From Porphyrobacter sp. GA68 (GTDB lineage Bacteria; Pseudomonadota; Alphaproteobacteria; Sphingomonadales; Sphingomonadaceae): a DNA stretch of 64,000 nt. Positions within the stretch are counted from its first letter, which is position 1. Every line of letters begins with the position of its first letter. Both the position numbers and the translations under genes were made by a program. Where the stretch lies: the NCBI RefSeq assembly GCF_022605525.1, contig NZ_JAKQYJ010000001.1, positions 1,464,794 through 1,528,793 of the forward strand. The letters are read 5' to 3'. The notes beneath the pieces were generated by a model. It was not told where the DNA came from. It made no database searches and saw nothing but the letters and a program-made list of their open reading frames with translations. Of this stretch, positions 19,387 through 29,176 are shown piece after piece.

Positions 19387-19823
19387 CACGCACCCTTTCC
19401 TTGGCAGCGGCTGCGTTGGCGGCATGTCTCATCGCGTGGACAGCCGTGCCGGCAGCGGCTCAGGACGCGCTGCCGCCAGCGCCCTATGCCTATCGCGAAC
19501 TTGACGATTCGCGACAGGAAGCGGCGGCGCGCGCGCTCATGCATGATCTGCGCTGCGTGACCTGTCAGGGGCAATCGATTGCGGACAGTGATGCACCGAT
19601 GGCGGGTGACATGCGCCATTTCGTGCGCACCCGTATCGCCGCTGGGCAGAATGCGGAGGAGGTGCGTGGCTGGCTCGAGCAGCGATATGGCGACTACATC
19701 AGCTACCGTCCGTCATTTGGGCGGGCGACGTGGCCGCTGTTTGTGTTGCCGGTGCTCCTGGGGCTGATTGCACTGGTGATAATCCTGCGCCGGGTGGGCG
19801 GCACAAGAAGCGCAGTCCAGTGA
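19383..19823 (+). CDS. ccmH: Cytochrome c-type biogenesis protein CcmH (CcmL-type, short form)
   Basis: The 146-residue protein has a signal peptide, the periplasmic thiol motif LRCVTCQGQ (Cys58, Cys61) and a C-terminal membrane helix followed by a basic tail. It receives and reduces apocytochrome c with CcmG. Start is the GTG at 19383, coupled to the ccmG stop. Unlike the fused E. coli CcmH, the TPR part is a separate gene (ccmI) immediately downstream. Confidence 0.94.
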   Translation: MTRTLSLAAAALAACLIAWTAVPAAAQDALPPAPYAYRELDDSRQEAAARALMHDLRCVTCQGQSIADSDAPMAGDMRHFVRTRIAAGQNAEEVRGWLEQRYGDYISYRPSFGRATWPLFVLPVLLGLIALVIILRRVGGTRSAVQ

Positions 19824-20449
19824 TCTGGCTGCTGGTCCTGCTGCTGGCTGCGGCCGGGCTGCTGCTGGCCTGGAAGCCGCTTGGCCTGCCCCGCGCCGCC
19901 ATGGCGCTGCTGGCGGCAACAATGGCCGCGGGTCTGACCGGATACGCGCTGCAAGGGGCCCCTCATTTACCCGGTGCGCCGACCCCGCCGCGCGCAGCTG
20001 CACCGCACAGCGCCGAGGTGCTCATCGCGGCCCGCCGGGCCATGTTTCGCGACCAGGGCGATCCGGCGCGTTACGTTACGCTCGCGGACGGCTTTACCCG
20101 GCGTGGCAGGACCACGGACGCGGCCGGATTTCTTCGCCTGGCGACTGCGGAGAACCCGCGCGATGCAGAAGCATGGGTGGCGCTGGGCAATGTTCTGGTG
20201 ATCCATGCCCAGAACATGCTGACCCCGCCGGCGCAGGACGCGTTTGCCCGCGCGGCTCGCATCGCGCCGGAGAACCCCGCACCCGCCTACTTCACGGGGT
20301 TCGCCCGGCTGCAGATGGGCGAAGCACCGCAGGCGCGCGACTCGTGGGCCGAGGCGCTTGCCCTGACCCCGCAGGATGCGCCCTACCGACCCATCATCGC
20401 GGAGCAGCTGGCTGAACTGGAAAGATTGATCCTCCGCGTGGAGGAGTAG
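19820..20449 (+). CDS. ccmI: Cytochrome c biogenesis TPR protein CcmI/CycH
   Basis: The 209-residue protein has two N-terminal hydrophobic helices and then a periplasmic region of TPR-like helical pairs (ENPRDAEAWVALGNVL; ENPAPAYFTGFARLQ). CcmI captures the C-terminus of apocytochrome c. I start at the GTG at 19820, which overlaps the ccmH stop by four bases as elsewhere in this operon. It is shorter than many CcmI proteins, lacking most of the C-terminal domain. It is the last gene of the ccm run. Confidence 0.85.
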   Translation: MIWLLVLLLAAAGLLLAWKPLGLPRAAMALLAATMAAGLTGYALQGAPHLPGAPTPPRAAAPHSAEVLIAARRAMFRDQGDPARYVTLADGFTRRGRTTDAAGFLRLATAENPRDAEAWVALGNVLVIHAQNMLTPPAQDAFARAARIAPENPAPAYFTGFARLQMGEAPQARDSWAEALALTPQDAPYRPIIAEQLAELERLILRVEE

Positions 20450-20586
20450 CGTCGCGGAGCGGGACAGGCGGGAGCGCCCCAGGTGCAGTGACATTGCCGC
20501 CCACCGGCAATCCTGCTAGGCGGCGCGCCCATGCTCTGCGCACCCGCGGATGACATACCGTATATTGCTGAGAATGTTTGACCGGC

Positions 20587-22557
20587 ATGACAGTTGATTC
20601 CGCAGATGCAGCCGGTGACGGCGTGGTACGGGTGTCGTCCGTCCCCGTGGATGATCTGGCGACTCCGGATCAGACTCATGGGCACAAGAAGGCGACCAAA
20701 ACCGCGCTGGCGGTGGGTGCGGTCGGCGTGGTGTTCGGCGACATCGGCACCAGTCCGCTGTACGCGTTTCGGGAAACATTCGTCGGCCACAATCCGCTGA
20801 CCATCGACAATCTGCACGTCTTTGGCGTGGTGAGCCTGATCTTCTGGTCGATGACGCTGATCGTCTCGATCCAGTATGTCACCATCCTGATGCGCGCAGA
20901 CAACAACGGGCAGGGCGGCACGCTGGCCCTGGTCGCGCTGCTGTCCCGGCACCTTGAGCGGTCGCGCTATGGCTGGGTGACGGTGGTGCTGGGCGTGTTC
21001 GCCACGGCGCTGTTCTATGGCGACAGCATGATCACCCCCGCAATATCCGTCCTGTCTGCGGTAGAGGGGTTGACGGTCGTCAACGCGCAGATGGAGCCGC
21101 TGGTCATTCCCATCGCCCTTGTCCTGCTGATCGCCCTGTTCGTGATCCAGAAGCGCGGGACGGCGAGTGTCGGCAAGCTCTTCGCGCCGGTCATGATCGT
21201 GTACTTTTGCACCATCGCCGCACTCGGCCTGATTCAGATCGCCCAGAACCCCGGCATCCTGATGGCGCTCAACCCGTGGTATGCGGTGCAGTTCTTCATT
21301 GCGGATGGCTGGATCGCCTTTCTCGCGCTTGGCTCGGTAGTGCTGGCGGTCACGGGTTCCGAAGCGCTGTATTCCGACATGGGGCATTTTGGCAAAGGTC
21401 CGATGCGGCTGTCCTGGTTCGGTTTTGTGATGCCGTGCCTGCTGCTCAACTACTTCGGACAAGGCGCCATGATCACGTCGCTGGGAGGGCTGGAAGCGGC
21501 ACGGGCGATGCAGAATCCGTTTTACATGATGGCGGCAGAGGAGCTGCGCCTGCCGCTGGTCCTGCTGGCGACCTGCGCGGCCTTCATCGCCAGCCAGGCG
21601 GTGATAACCGGCGCGTTCTCCATTACGCACCAGGCGATCCAGCTGGGCTTCATCCCGCGCCTGTCCACCGAACACACCAGCGCGTCGGAGCGGGGCCAGA
21701 TTTACATTCCGTTCGTAAACACCGTGCTGATGATCGCCGTCATCACGCTGGTCCTGCTGTTCCAGAGTTCGTCCAACCTCGCCTATGCTTACGGCATTGC
21801 TGTGACGGGCGCGATGTTCATCGACACCTTCCTGATGGGTGTTCTGTTCCTCGCCGTTTGGAAGTGGCGACCTTACATCGCAATCCCGGTTTTTCTGATC
21901 TTCTTCATTGTCGACGGAGCCTATTTCGCGGCCAACCTGCCCAAGGTGCCGTCAGGAGGCTGGTTCCCGCTGGTCGTGGGGGCGGTCGGCTTCACATTGT
22001 TGACGACCTGGGCACGTGGGCGAGCGCTGATGCGCGAGCGGATGAGCGAAGTCAGCCTGCCGATCGAGGTGTTCGTGAAATCCGCCTCCAACAGCGCCAC
22101 GCGGGTTCCCGGCACGGCGGTGTTCATGGCGAGCCAGTCGGGCGGCGTACCGTCGGCTCTGCTGCACAATATCAAGCACAACAAGGTGCTGCACGAACGG
22201 GTAGTCATTCTGACCGTATTGATTGCCGACGTTCCGTACATCGCGCCGAACGCCCGGTGCGAGATGACGGATCTGGGCAACGGGTTCTTCAAGGCGATCC
22301 TGCATTACGGCTTCATGGAGGAAACCGATGTGCCGCTGGGGTTGCAGAACATGGAACAATGCGGCGGCAAGTTCGACATGATGCAGACAAGCTTCTTCCT
22401 GTCGCGTCAGACCCTGATCTATTCGGAAAAACCGCCGATGCCGTTGTGGCGGGAGAAAATCTTCGGCTGGATGCTGCGCAATGCCGCGACTGCCATGGAG
22501 TTCTTCCGCCTTCCGACGAACCGCGTCGTCGAACTCGGCAGCCAGCTAAGGCTCTAG
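20587..22557 (+). CDS. kup: Low-affinity potassium transporter Kup
   Basis: The 656-residue protein is a full-length KUP/HAK/KT potassium-proton symporter. The hallmark [17 protein letters not shown] is at about 47-63, followed by twelve hydrophobic helices and a C-terminal cytoplasmic domain from about residue 470. I begin at ATG 20587; a TTG three codons upstream is possible and neither has a strong ribosome site. It converges tail to tail with yciB, with only four bases between. Confidence 0.95.
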   Translation: MTVDSADAAGDGVVRVSSVPVDDLATPDQTHGHKKATKTALAVGAVGVVFGDIGTSPLYAFRETFVGHNPLTIDNLHVFGVVSLIFWSMTLIVSIQYVTILMRADNNGQGGTLALVALLSRHLERSRYGWVTVVLGVFATALFYGDSMITPAISVLSAVEGLTVVNAQMEPLVIPIALVLLIALFVIQKRGTASVGKLFAPVMIVYFCTIAALGLIQIAQNPGILMALNPWYAVQFFIADGWIAFLALGSVVLAVTGSEALYSDMGHFGKGPMRLSWFGFVMPCLLLNYFGQGAMITSLGGLEAARAMQNPFYMMAAEELRLPLVLLATCAAFIASQAVITGAFSITHQAIQLGFIPRLSTEHTSASERGQIYIPFVNTVLMIAVITLVLLFQSSSNLAYAYGIAVTGAMFIDTFLMGVLFLAVWKWRPYIAIPVFLIFFIVDGAYFAANLPKVPSGGWFPLVVGAVGFTLLTTWARGRALMRERMSEVSLPIEVFVKSASNSATRVPGTAVFMASQSGGVPSALLHNIKHNKVLHERVVILTVLIADVPYIAPNARCEMTDLGNGFFKAILHYGFMEETDVPLGLQNMEQCGGKFDMMQTSFFLSRQTLIYSEKPPMPLWREKIFGWMLRNAATAMEFFRLPTNRVVELGSQLRL

Positions 22558-22561
22558 CGGC

Positions 22562-23203
22562 CTACTCGCCCGTTGGCGGCTGGTCCTTCAGGACCTGTTC
22601 CCGATCATCCAGCGACAGTCCGTGCCGCAGCAGCATGGGCAGCTGCGTGAAGGTGAACAGAAAGCTGAGCGGCATGAACACCCAGAGCTTTGCCCAGAGC
22701 CATGTCTCGAACGAGAAACCGGCGCGCAGCGCTTCGTTCAGGGCAGCGAGAAACAGGAAGAAAACCCCCCAGTTTCGCGACAGCTTGAGCCAGCCGGCAT
22801 TGTCCACCCCCTCGAACGCGGCTTCCAGCAGGATCTGCAGCAGCGCGCGGCCACGCCACCACCCGACCAGCAGGGCCACGCCGAAAAGAACATAGATAAC
22901 GGTCGGCTTTATCTGGATGAACATCTCGTCTTGCAGCCAAACGGTCAACAGGCCGAAGCCGACGATCAGCGCGGTGGACAGCCAAAGCATCGGCGACACC
23001 CGGCCGAACTTCCAGCGGGAGAAGGCCAATGCGCCCACCGCCGCGACCATGAAAGCCAGGGTGCCGCGAACCACGGCGGCAATCTCTCCCACCGGACCTG
23101 GTTCGTCGGGTGAGTACAGCTTGTACACGCCGAGAAAGACCAGCAGCGGACCATAGTCGACCACTACGTTGAGCCAGCCGGACTTCGGCTTGTCAGTTGC
23201 CAT
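22562..23203 (-). CDS. yciB: Septation protein A-like inner membrane protein
   Basis: The 213-residue protein has about six hydrophobic helices and the family blocks VVDYGPLLVFLGVY and LNEALRAGFSFETWLWAKLWVF. This fits the YciB/IspZ family, implicated in envelope and division integrity; the biochemical role is unsettled. It is the last gene of dapF-ftsY-yciB, with its ATG overlapping the ftsY stop by one base. Confidence 0.92.
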   Translation of the reverse strand: MATDKPKSGWLNVVVDYGPLLVFLGVYKLYSPDEPGPVGEIAAVVRGTLAFMVAAVGALAFSRWKFGRVSPMLWLSTALIVGFGLLTVWLQDEMFIQIKPTVIYVLFGVALLVGWWRGRALLQILLEAAFEGVDNAGWLKLSRNWGVFFLFLAALNEALRAGFSFETWLWAKLWVFMPLSFLFTFTQLPMLLRHGLSLDDREQVLKDQPPTGE

Positions 23204-24123
23204 TATGCTACCCCCGCAATGACCCGCGCCACCAGATCGGGGTCGAACGGGCGCAGGTCGTCCATCTTCTCGCCCACTCCAATCGCGTGGATCGGCAGGC
23301 CGTACTGCTCGGCGGCGGCAACCAGAACGCCGCCACGTGCCGTCCCATCCAGTTTGGTCATGATAAGGCCGGTGACGCCCGCCACCTCGCGAAACACGTC
23401 GATCTGGGCGAGGGCATTTTGGCCGTTGGTCGCGTCGAGCACCAGCAGGACGTCGTGCGGGGCTTCGGGGTTGAGCCGGCCGAGCACGCGGCGGATCTTC
23501 GCCAGTTCATCCATCAGTTCGCGCTTGTTCTGCAGGCGCCCTGCGGTGTCGACGATCAAGGCGTCGGTTCCGCGGTCGGTCGCCAGCTTCACCGCGTCGA
23601 ACACGATGCTGGCAGGGTCGCCGCCCTCCGCCCCGCGCACTATCGGCACGCCCAGGCGGTCGGCCCAGGTGGCGAGCTGACCTATGGCGGCGGCGCGAAA
23701 AGTATCGCCTGCCGCCAGCATCACGTCGTAATCATCTTCCTGCAGCCAGTGTGCCAGCTTGGCGATGGTGGTAGTCTTGCCGCTGCCGTTAACGCCGATG
23801 ACGAGGATCACCTGCGGCCGGGGAAAGGCGGTCACTTCCAGCGGCTTGGCAACAGGACGCAGGATGGCGGCGATTTCTTCGGCGACCGCTTCCTTCAATT
23901 CGCGCTCGCCGATCTCCAGTCCGAACCGCTTCTCCGACAAGCGGTCGCGGATGCGCCGCGCGGCTGACGGTCCGAGGTCCGACATGATGAGCGCGTCTTC
24001 CACATCATCCAGCGTCGCGTCATCCAGCCGCGCGGTTCCGATCACGCCGGTCAGGTTTCCGGACAGGCGTTCCGACGTTTTGCGGAAGGCGCCGAAAACG
24101 CGGGAAGTCCAGCTATCGCTCAC
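23203..24123 (-). CDS. ftsY: Signal recognition particle receptor FtsY
   Basis: The 306-residue SRP GTPase docks ribosome-nascent chains at the membrane translocon. The four-helix N domain spans 1-95. The G domain has GVNGSGKTTT at 110-119, DTAGR at 192-196 and TKLDGTARGG from 256. The acidic A domain of E. coli FtsY is missing, as is usual in alphaproteobacteria. Its ATG overlaps the dapF stop by four bases. Confidence 0.97.
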   Translation of the reverse strand: MSDSWTSRVFGAFRKTSERLSGNLTGVIGTARLDDATLDDVEDALIMSDLGPSAARRIRDRLSEKRFGLEIGERELKEAVAEEIAAILRPVAKPLEVTAFPRPQVILVIGVNGSGKTTTIAKLAHWLQEDDYDVMLAAGDTFRAAAIGQLATWADRLGVPIVRGAEGGDPASIVFDAVKLATDRGTDALIVDTAGRLQNKRELMDELAKIRRVLGRLNPEAPHDVLLVLDATNGQNALAQIDVFREVAGVTGLIMTKLDGTARGGVLVAAAEQYGLPIHAIGVGEKMDDLRPFDPDLVARVIAGVA

Positions 24124-24929
24124 AGGTAATCTTCCAGTTCAAAGCTGCCGCGGAAAGTTTCGGCGGCCGGGCCGGTCATGGTGATGAGGCCGTCGCCATG
24201 CCAGGTGATGTGGAGAGTACCCCCGGGAAGGGACACGGCGACAGGCGAGGCAAGGCGCCTTTGTCGCAGGGCGATAACCGCCGCGGCACAGGCGCCGGTC
24301 CCGCACGCCCGGGTAAGCCCGGCGCCGCGTTCCCAGACGCGCAGTTCGAGCGAGGCAGGGCCGGTAATCTGCGCAACGCTGACGTTCACTGCGTCTGGAA
24401 ACAGCGGATCGCGTTCCACGATCGGACCCAGCCGGTGAAGCGGCACGCCAGCAACGTCGTCAACGAAGAAGACGACATGCGGATTGCCGACGTTAACGGC
24501 TGCGGGCGATTGCAAATCTTCCCACCCCACGGGCATCGCGGCAGTGTCCATCGGATAGGCGAGGGGGATGTCCTGCCAATCGAAGCGCGGATGGCCCATC
24601 TCAACGGCAACTCCCCCGCCGTCGCGCCGGGCGTGGATGATGCCGCCTTTGGTTTCGATGGATGTCGCCTGCCCTGCCAGCAGGCCGACGGCCCGGGCGG
24701 CGTTACCGCAGGCGCTCGCCTCCTGCCCATCGGGGTTGAAGATCCGCATCCTGAGATCTGCCGCATCGCTTGGTTCCAGCAGGATCAGCTGGTCGCAACC
24801 GATGCCGGTGTGCCGATCGGCCAGCGCGGCCCGCGTCGAGGTTCCGAGCGGAGGCACGGGCTCTGTTCGGCCATCCACAACAACGAAATCGTTGCCAAGG
24901 CCATGCATCTTGATGAACGGAATGCGCAT
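24120..24929 (-). CDS. dapF: Diaminopimelate epimerase
   Basis: The 269-residue cofactor-independent epimerase interconverts LL- and meso-diaminopimelate for lysine and peptidoglycan synthesis. The two catalytic cysteines are Cys74 in ASACGNAAR and Cys209 in TRACGTGACAA, both with intact surroundings. The N-terminal MHGLGNDFVVVD is typical. It heads the operon with ftsY and yciB. Confidence 0.97.
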   Translation of the reverse strand: MRIPFIKMHGLGNDFVVVDGRTEPVPPLGTSTRAALADRHTGIGCDQLILLEPSDAADLRMRIFNPDGQEASACGNAARAVGLLAGQATSIETKGGIIHARRDGGGVAVEMGHPRFDWQDIPLAYPMDTAAMPVGWEDLQSPAAVNVGNPHVVFFVDDVAGVPLHRLGPIVERDPLFPDAVNVSVAQITGPASLELRVWERGAGLTRACGTGACAAAVIALRQRRLASPVAVSLPGGTLHITWHGDGLITMTGPAAETFRGSFELEDYL

Positions 24930-25023
24930 TTAGCGCCCGGTCCTTATGCGTTACCACCTGCAAGGTAAAGCGGGCGCCGGAGTAGGGTTGCCCCACTCAC
25001 CGGCGGAAGGTGCGCGTTCGCCG

Positions 25024-26646
25024 CTAGGCGTTCGACGCTTTCAGCCGTTCCTCCGGCGCTTCGGCTGGCTGCGATTGTCGCAGCATTCCCAGGCGACCCA
25101 GCCGCTGCCGCACCGCTGCGGTGCTCTCGGGCTTGCCATAAAGGCGACCCTGACCTTTTATGCGGCCCCGGCTTTGCAGTGCGCTGACGATTTCCTCGGT
25201 TTCGATACCCTCTGCCGTGACCGGCAGGTTGAGCGCGCGGCCCAGATCCAGCACGGCGTCCACGATCGTGCGGTTGGCATCGTTGGTGGTCATGCTGCTG
25301 ACAAAGCTGCGGTCGATCTTGAGATGGTCGAACGTGAGGTCGCGCAACTGGTTGAGGCTCGCATAGCCGGTGCCGAAGTCATCGAGCGAAACCTTGATCC
25401 CTTGGTTGCGCAGGCTGAGGATCATGGCCCGTACTTCATCCGGATTATCGTGCAGGCAGCTTTCCGTAATCTCTATGTCCAGCCTGGCCGGGGGAAAGTT
25501 GTGAGTGACGAGAAGCTTGAGGATGCGCTGCGCAAACCATGGGTCGCGCAGCTGGACCGGCGAGATGTTGACGGACAAGGTCAAGCACGCATCCCACTCG
25601 CTGGCATCCTGCAGCGCGCGGGAAATAAGATGTTCCGACAATTCGGTTATCAGCCCCATCTCCTCCGCCGCGGGAATAAAGATGTCTGGCGTTAGAACAC
25701 CGTGTGTGGGTGAGCGCCAGCGGGCAAGCATTTCGAAACCGGAGATCTGGCCTGTCACCAGATCCACCTGCTGCTCGTAATATGGCTCGAACTCTCCCGC
25801 AGCGAGGCCGGCCCTGATCCCCTGTTCCAGCGTGCGGCGCAGTTCCAGTTCCTGCAGCATTTCCGGCGCGAACCATGCGAAGCGATTCTTGCCCTGCCGT
25901 TTGGCGCGGTACATGGCCACATCAGCCTGGTTGAGCAGCGCTGCGGCCTCACTCGTGCGTGGTGACGCGGCACCTGCAGCGACCATGCCGATCGACATGG
26001 TGAGGTCGATCTGCAGGTCGGTGCCGCCGACGGTGATCGGCTCGGCCACAGCGGCGATCAGCCCACCGGCCAGTTCTTCCGCCGGAATCCGGTATCGCTC
26101 CGGCATGATCGCCGCGCAGGCGAATTCATCCCCGCCAAGGCGGGCCACCACTCCGCCCTGTTGCTGTACCGCGCGAAGCCGGCGTGCGACAGTGGTTAAA
26201 GCGATGTCCCCCGCCTCGTGCCCGTGGCGGTCGTTGATCTGCTTGAAATTGTCCAGATCGATGAGGAACAGGACCAGTGTTTCCGACGACCTGGCGGTGG
26301 CGGCCAGAAGGCGATCCACCGCCGGCAACAAGGAGCGGCGATTGAGGCACCCGGTGAGCGGGTCGAACTCTGCCAGGCGCCGCGCCTCCTGTTCGCGGGC
26401 GGTGACTGCGGCTAGCTGATCGGTCAGCCGCTTGTGCCGCAGCCAGCCGCCGAAGATGATGGCGATGTTCGCCAGCAGGAGCATGGACAGCGCATCGTCA
26501 GCATGGCCGATGCCGCGCAGAACCTGCATAGTGTGGGTCAATGCAGCCCCGCCCACGAGGATGAACAGCGCGATCGCGGCCAGCGTGATCCCCAGCGTCA
26601 CGAGCTGGAGCCGCGCCAGGCCTTTCGTGTGTGATGCGCTGGTCAT
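25024..26646 (-). CDS. Membrane GGDEF-EAL protein (cyclic-di-GMP turnover)
   Basis: The 540-residue protein has two N-terminal hydrophobic helices (about 15-40 and 54-70). A GGDEF domain follows with the intact site RLGGDEF (171-175) and no RxxD inhibitory site at the usual place. Then comes an EAL domain. The EAL signature reads EML (305-307), but the phosphodiesterase residues are kept: Asn360, Glu392, Asp422-Asp423 in DDFGTGYAS, Lys443 and Glu479. It may both make and break cyclic di-GMP, or use GGDEF as a regulatory part. No other gene shares its transcript. Confidence 0.93.
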   Translation of the reverse strand: MTSASHTKGLARLQLVTLGITLAAIALFILVGGAALTHTMQVLRGIGHADDALSMLLLANIAIIFGGWLRHKRLTDQLAAVTAREQEARRLAEFDPLTGCLNRRSLLPAVDRLLAATARSSETLVLFLIDLDNFKQINDRHGHEAGDIALTTVARRLRAVQQQGGVVARLGGDEFACAAIMPERYRIPAEELAGGLIAAVAEPITVGGTDLQIDLTMSIGMVAAGAASPRTSEAAALLNQADVAMYRAKRQGKNRFAWFAPEMLQELELRRTLEQGIRAGLAAGEFEPYYEQQVDLVTGQISGFEMLARWRSPTHGVLTPDIFIPAAEEMGLITELSEHLISRALQDASEWDACLTLSVNISPVQLRDPWFAQRILKLLVTHNFPPARLDIEITESCLHDNPDEVRAMILSLRNQGIKVSLDDFGTGYASLNQLRDLTFDHLKIDRSFVSSMTTNDANRTIVDAVLDLGRALNLPVTAEGIETEEIVSALQSRGRIKGQGRLYGKPESTAAVRQRLGRLGMLRQSQPAEAPEERLKASNA

Positions 26647-26798
26647 GACGGCGGGGCGGAGCGATCCATGTTGAACCGTTTGGCAATATCCCCAGCTAGC
26701 TAACGCCTCGTCAAATAATCTGGCTAAGAGGCGGTTAAGGGTTTTCTGGGGCTCTGCCCAAACCCAGGATCACCCCTTGTTGTAACCTTGGAGAGAAT

Positions 26799-27245
26799 AT
26801 GCCCATGCCGCGATACTGGCTCATGAAATCCGAACCCGAGGCGTATAGCTGGGATGATCTGGAAGCTGCGGGTGAAGGGATCTGGGATGGCGTGCGCAAC
26901 CACCGCGCCAAAAACAACCTGCGGGCGATGCAGCCGGGCGATAAGGCGTTCTTCTACCACTCGAACATCGGCAAGGAGATTGTCGGGATCATGGAAGTGA
27001 CCGAAGCTGGTCTGTCTGACCCGACCGACCCGGATGGAAAGTGGGCGGCGGTAAAGGTTGCCCCCAGAACAAAGCTGCCTCGCGCTGTTACGCTCCAGGC
27101 GATCAAGGCAGAGCCACGATTGGCCGACATGGAACTGCTGAGACAATCGCGATTGTCGGTGAGCGAAGTCCGGTCGGAGGAATGGTCGGTGGTGATGGAA
27201 CTGGCCGCCGATCCCGGCCGCGCTACCGCGCACGCAGGCCGCTAA
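26799..27245 (+). CDS. EVE domain-containing protein
   Basis: The 148-residue protein is essentially one EVE (PUA-like) domain. It has YWLMKSEPEAYSWDDL at the N-terminus, WDGVRNHRAKNNLRAM at about 29-44, and HSNIGKEIVGIMEV in the middle. EVE proteins bind modified bases in DNA or RNA, and single-domain copies like this are common in alphaproteobacterial core genomes. The ATG at 26799 follows ggagagaat. Its 3' end overlaps the opposing gene by 23 bases. Confidence 0.9.
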   Translation: MPMPRYWLMKSEPEAYSWDDLEAAGEGIWDGVRNHRAKNNLRAMQPGDKAFFYHSNIGKEIVGIMEVTEAGLSDPTDPDGKWAAVKVAPRTKLPRAVTLQAIKAEPRLADMELLRQSRLSVSEVRSEEWSVVMELAADPGRATAHAGR

Positions 27246-28872
27246 TCGTCGCTCCGCCGGCGGAGAGCTGTTCGGGGTCGATCTTACAGTGGAGCAAGCG
27301 GATGCCACGAAGCCCCTGCGCCTCAGCCAGCGCTTGCTTGAAGGCGTCGGTGGTTGACGCACTGACCGCCCACGCCCCGTATGCCTGAGCAAGGCGCAGA
27401 AAGTCGGGGTTATGCAAGTCGGTGCCGCTGATCCGGCCGGGATATTCCCGCTCCTGATGCATGCGGATCGTGCCGTAGCTGCCGTTGTCGACGATCACGA
27501 TCAGCAGATCCGCGTGGTATTGCGCGGCGGTCGCCAATTCCTGTCCGTTCATCAGGAAATCGCCGTCTCCCGCCACGGCCACCACGGTACGTTCCGGATG
27601 ACGCAACGCGGCAGCCACCGCCGCGGGCACACCATATCCCATTGCTCCGCAGGTAGGCGCGAGCTGCGTTGGATGGCCGGCATAGCGCCAGTATCGGTGC
27701 CACCAGCCGGCGAAATTTCCAGCACCGTTGCAGACGATCGTGTCTGCGGGCAGCGTCTCGCGCATGTGCTGAACGCACAAGGCGAGGTCCAGATCGTGTC
27801 CCGATGGACGTGCGGTCGCCCATTCGTTCCACTCGCGATGCGCTTGCGCACCACAATCGAAATCGATCACCGCCTCGTCATGCCACAAGGCGGCGCTTTC
27901 CGCGAACTCGCCCAGGTCGGCGCAGATGGCCAGATCGGCGGGATAGACGCTGTTCAGCTCGGCCGGGTCGGGGTGGACGTGGATGAGTTTGCGGTCAGAT
28001 GCCGTGAGCGGCGGGATCGTGTACCCGTGGGTTGTCGCTTCACCCAGTCGGGCCCCAATTGCAAGAATGAGGTCAGCCGACTGCACCCGCTCCACCAGCT
28101 TTGGATTGGGGCCGTAGCCGAGATTGCCCGCGTAAACAGATGAACCGGGGTCGATGGCGTCCTGCCGCCGGAACGCTGTGGCGACGGGTAAGCCGATGGC
28201 TTCGGCAAATTGCTGAAAGAACTGACGGGCCTTGGGTCCCCAGCCCGCGCCGCCGATGATTGCGATGGGCGCGGCTGCGTTGTTCAGCATGTCCACCATT
28301 GTCTGCATCGCGTCCGGGCAGGGCGCCTGCGCCGGGCGATGCACGAAGGGGCGGGGCGGGGTGGTGCACGCCTCGCTCAGCATGTCTTCGGGCAAGGCGA
28401 GTACGACCGGACCGGGCCGGCCAGAGATCGCCGTAGCATAGGCGCGGGCGACGTATTCCGGCACCCGTTCGGGATCGTCGATGCGAGCGGTCCATTTGGC
28501 GATCGGCGCGAAGAAAGCGGGAAAATCTATTTCCTGAAACCCTTCGCGGTCGCGCATCGGTCTGGCGACATCGCCAACGAACAGGATCATCGGCTGCGAA
28601 TCCTGCTGCGCAACGTGCACGCCGATGCTCGCATTGGTCGCGCCGGGACCGCGGGTGACGAAAGCGATGCCCGGGCGACCGGTCAAGGCGCCATCGGCCG
28701 CGGCCATGAACGCTGCGCCACCTTCATGGCGGCAAGTGACCAGATCGACGTCGCTCTGATCGTGCAGTGCATCCAGCACCGGTAGGAAGCTCTCGCCCGG
28801 CACGGTGAAGATCCGGTCGCAGCCCTGTTCCGTCAGTGCGGCCACCAATACTTGCGCGGCGGTTGCCATCAT
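27223..28872 (-). CDS. Thiamine-diphosphate enzyme, acetolactate synthase-like
   Basis: The 549-residue protein has the three-domain layout of the acetolactate synthase/benzoylformate decarboxylase superfamily. The catalytic Glu50 is in CRHEGG. A central NAD/FAD-like domain follows, then the C-terminal ThDP motif from GDGDFLMNG to IVDNGSYG, at about 435-470. No acetolactate synthase small subunit (ilvH) neighbours it and residues differ from IlvB, so I do not assign branched-chain synthesis. Substrate is unknown. Start is one of two adjacent ATG codons. Confidence 0.88.
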   Translation of the reverse strand: MMATAAQVLVAALTEQGCDRIFTVPGESFLPVLDALHDQSDVDLVTCRHEGGAAFMAAADGALTGRPGIAFVTRGPGATNASIGVHVAQQDSQPMILFVGDVARPMRDREGFQEIDFPAFFAPIAKWTARIDDPERVPEYVARAYATAISGRPGPVVLALPEDMLSEACTTPPRPFVHRPAQAPCPDAMQTMVDMLNNAAAPIAIIGGAGWGPKARQFFQQFAEAIGLPVATAFRRQDAIDPGSSVYAGNLGYGPNPKLVERVQSADLILAIGARLGEATTHGYTIPPLTASDRKLIHVHPDPAELNSVYPADLAICADLGEFAESAALWHDEAVIDFDCGAQAHREWNEWATARPSGHDLDLALCVQHMRETLPADTIVCNGAGNFAGWWHRYWRYAGHPTQLAPTCGAMGYGVPAAVAAALRHPERTVVAVAGDGDFLMNGQELATAAQYHADLLIVIVDNGSYGTIRMHQEREYPGRISGTDLHNPDFLRLAQAYGAWAVSASTTDAFKQALAEAQGLRGIRLLHCKIDPEQLSAGGATISGLRAR

Positions 28873-28981
28873 CGTCTCCTGCTCTGCAAACTTATGGTTA
28901 AGGAAGCTTAAAGTGTTCCTCTTTGGTCCACATCCGATGTCACGCGGGACCGAAAGGTAAACAGCGCGTTAAACACTCATC

Positions 28982-29176
28982 ATGCGTAGATCACTTGTAC
29001 TCACTCAGGAAAGCGCACGTCATCCCTTTCGGGCGATGCTGCCGCCATCCACCAACTATCATGCCCAAAACCGGTCCACACCGAAGAAGGTGGCCTGGCT
29101 GACGAGGGCAGACGTTCGCGGCGTGGTGGATGCCTATGTCGCCGCCTTTGTCGCTGTGCTGGCCTTCATCATGTAG
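28982..29176 (+). CDS. Small hypothetical protein with C-terminal hydrophobic helix
   Basis: A 64-residue frame has a basic N-terminus and a hydrophobic C-terminal segment (VVDAYVAAFVAVLAFIM), suggesting a tail-anchored small membrane protein. It is divergent from the ThDP enzyme and ends 8 bases inside the 3' end of the opposing transporter gene. No family is recognised and the ribosome site is weak, so this could be chance. Confidence 0.35.
   Translation: MRRSLVLTQESARHPFRAMLPPSTNYHAQNRSTPKKVAWLTRADVRGVVDAYVAAFVAVLAFIM

Noticed and set aside
27223..28872. IlvB, the catalytic subunit of acetolactate synthase.
   Set aside because: No small-subunit gene adjoins it and the sequence is of the broader ThDP superfamily; the substrate cannot be assigned.
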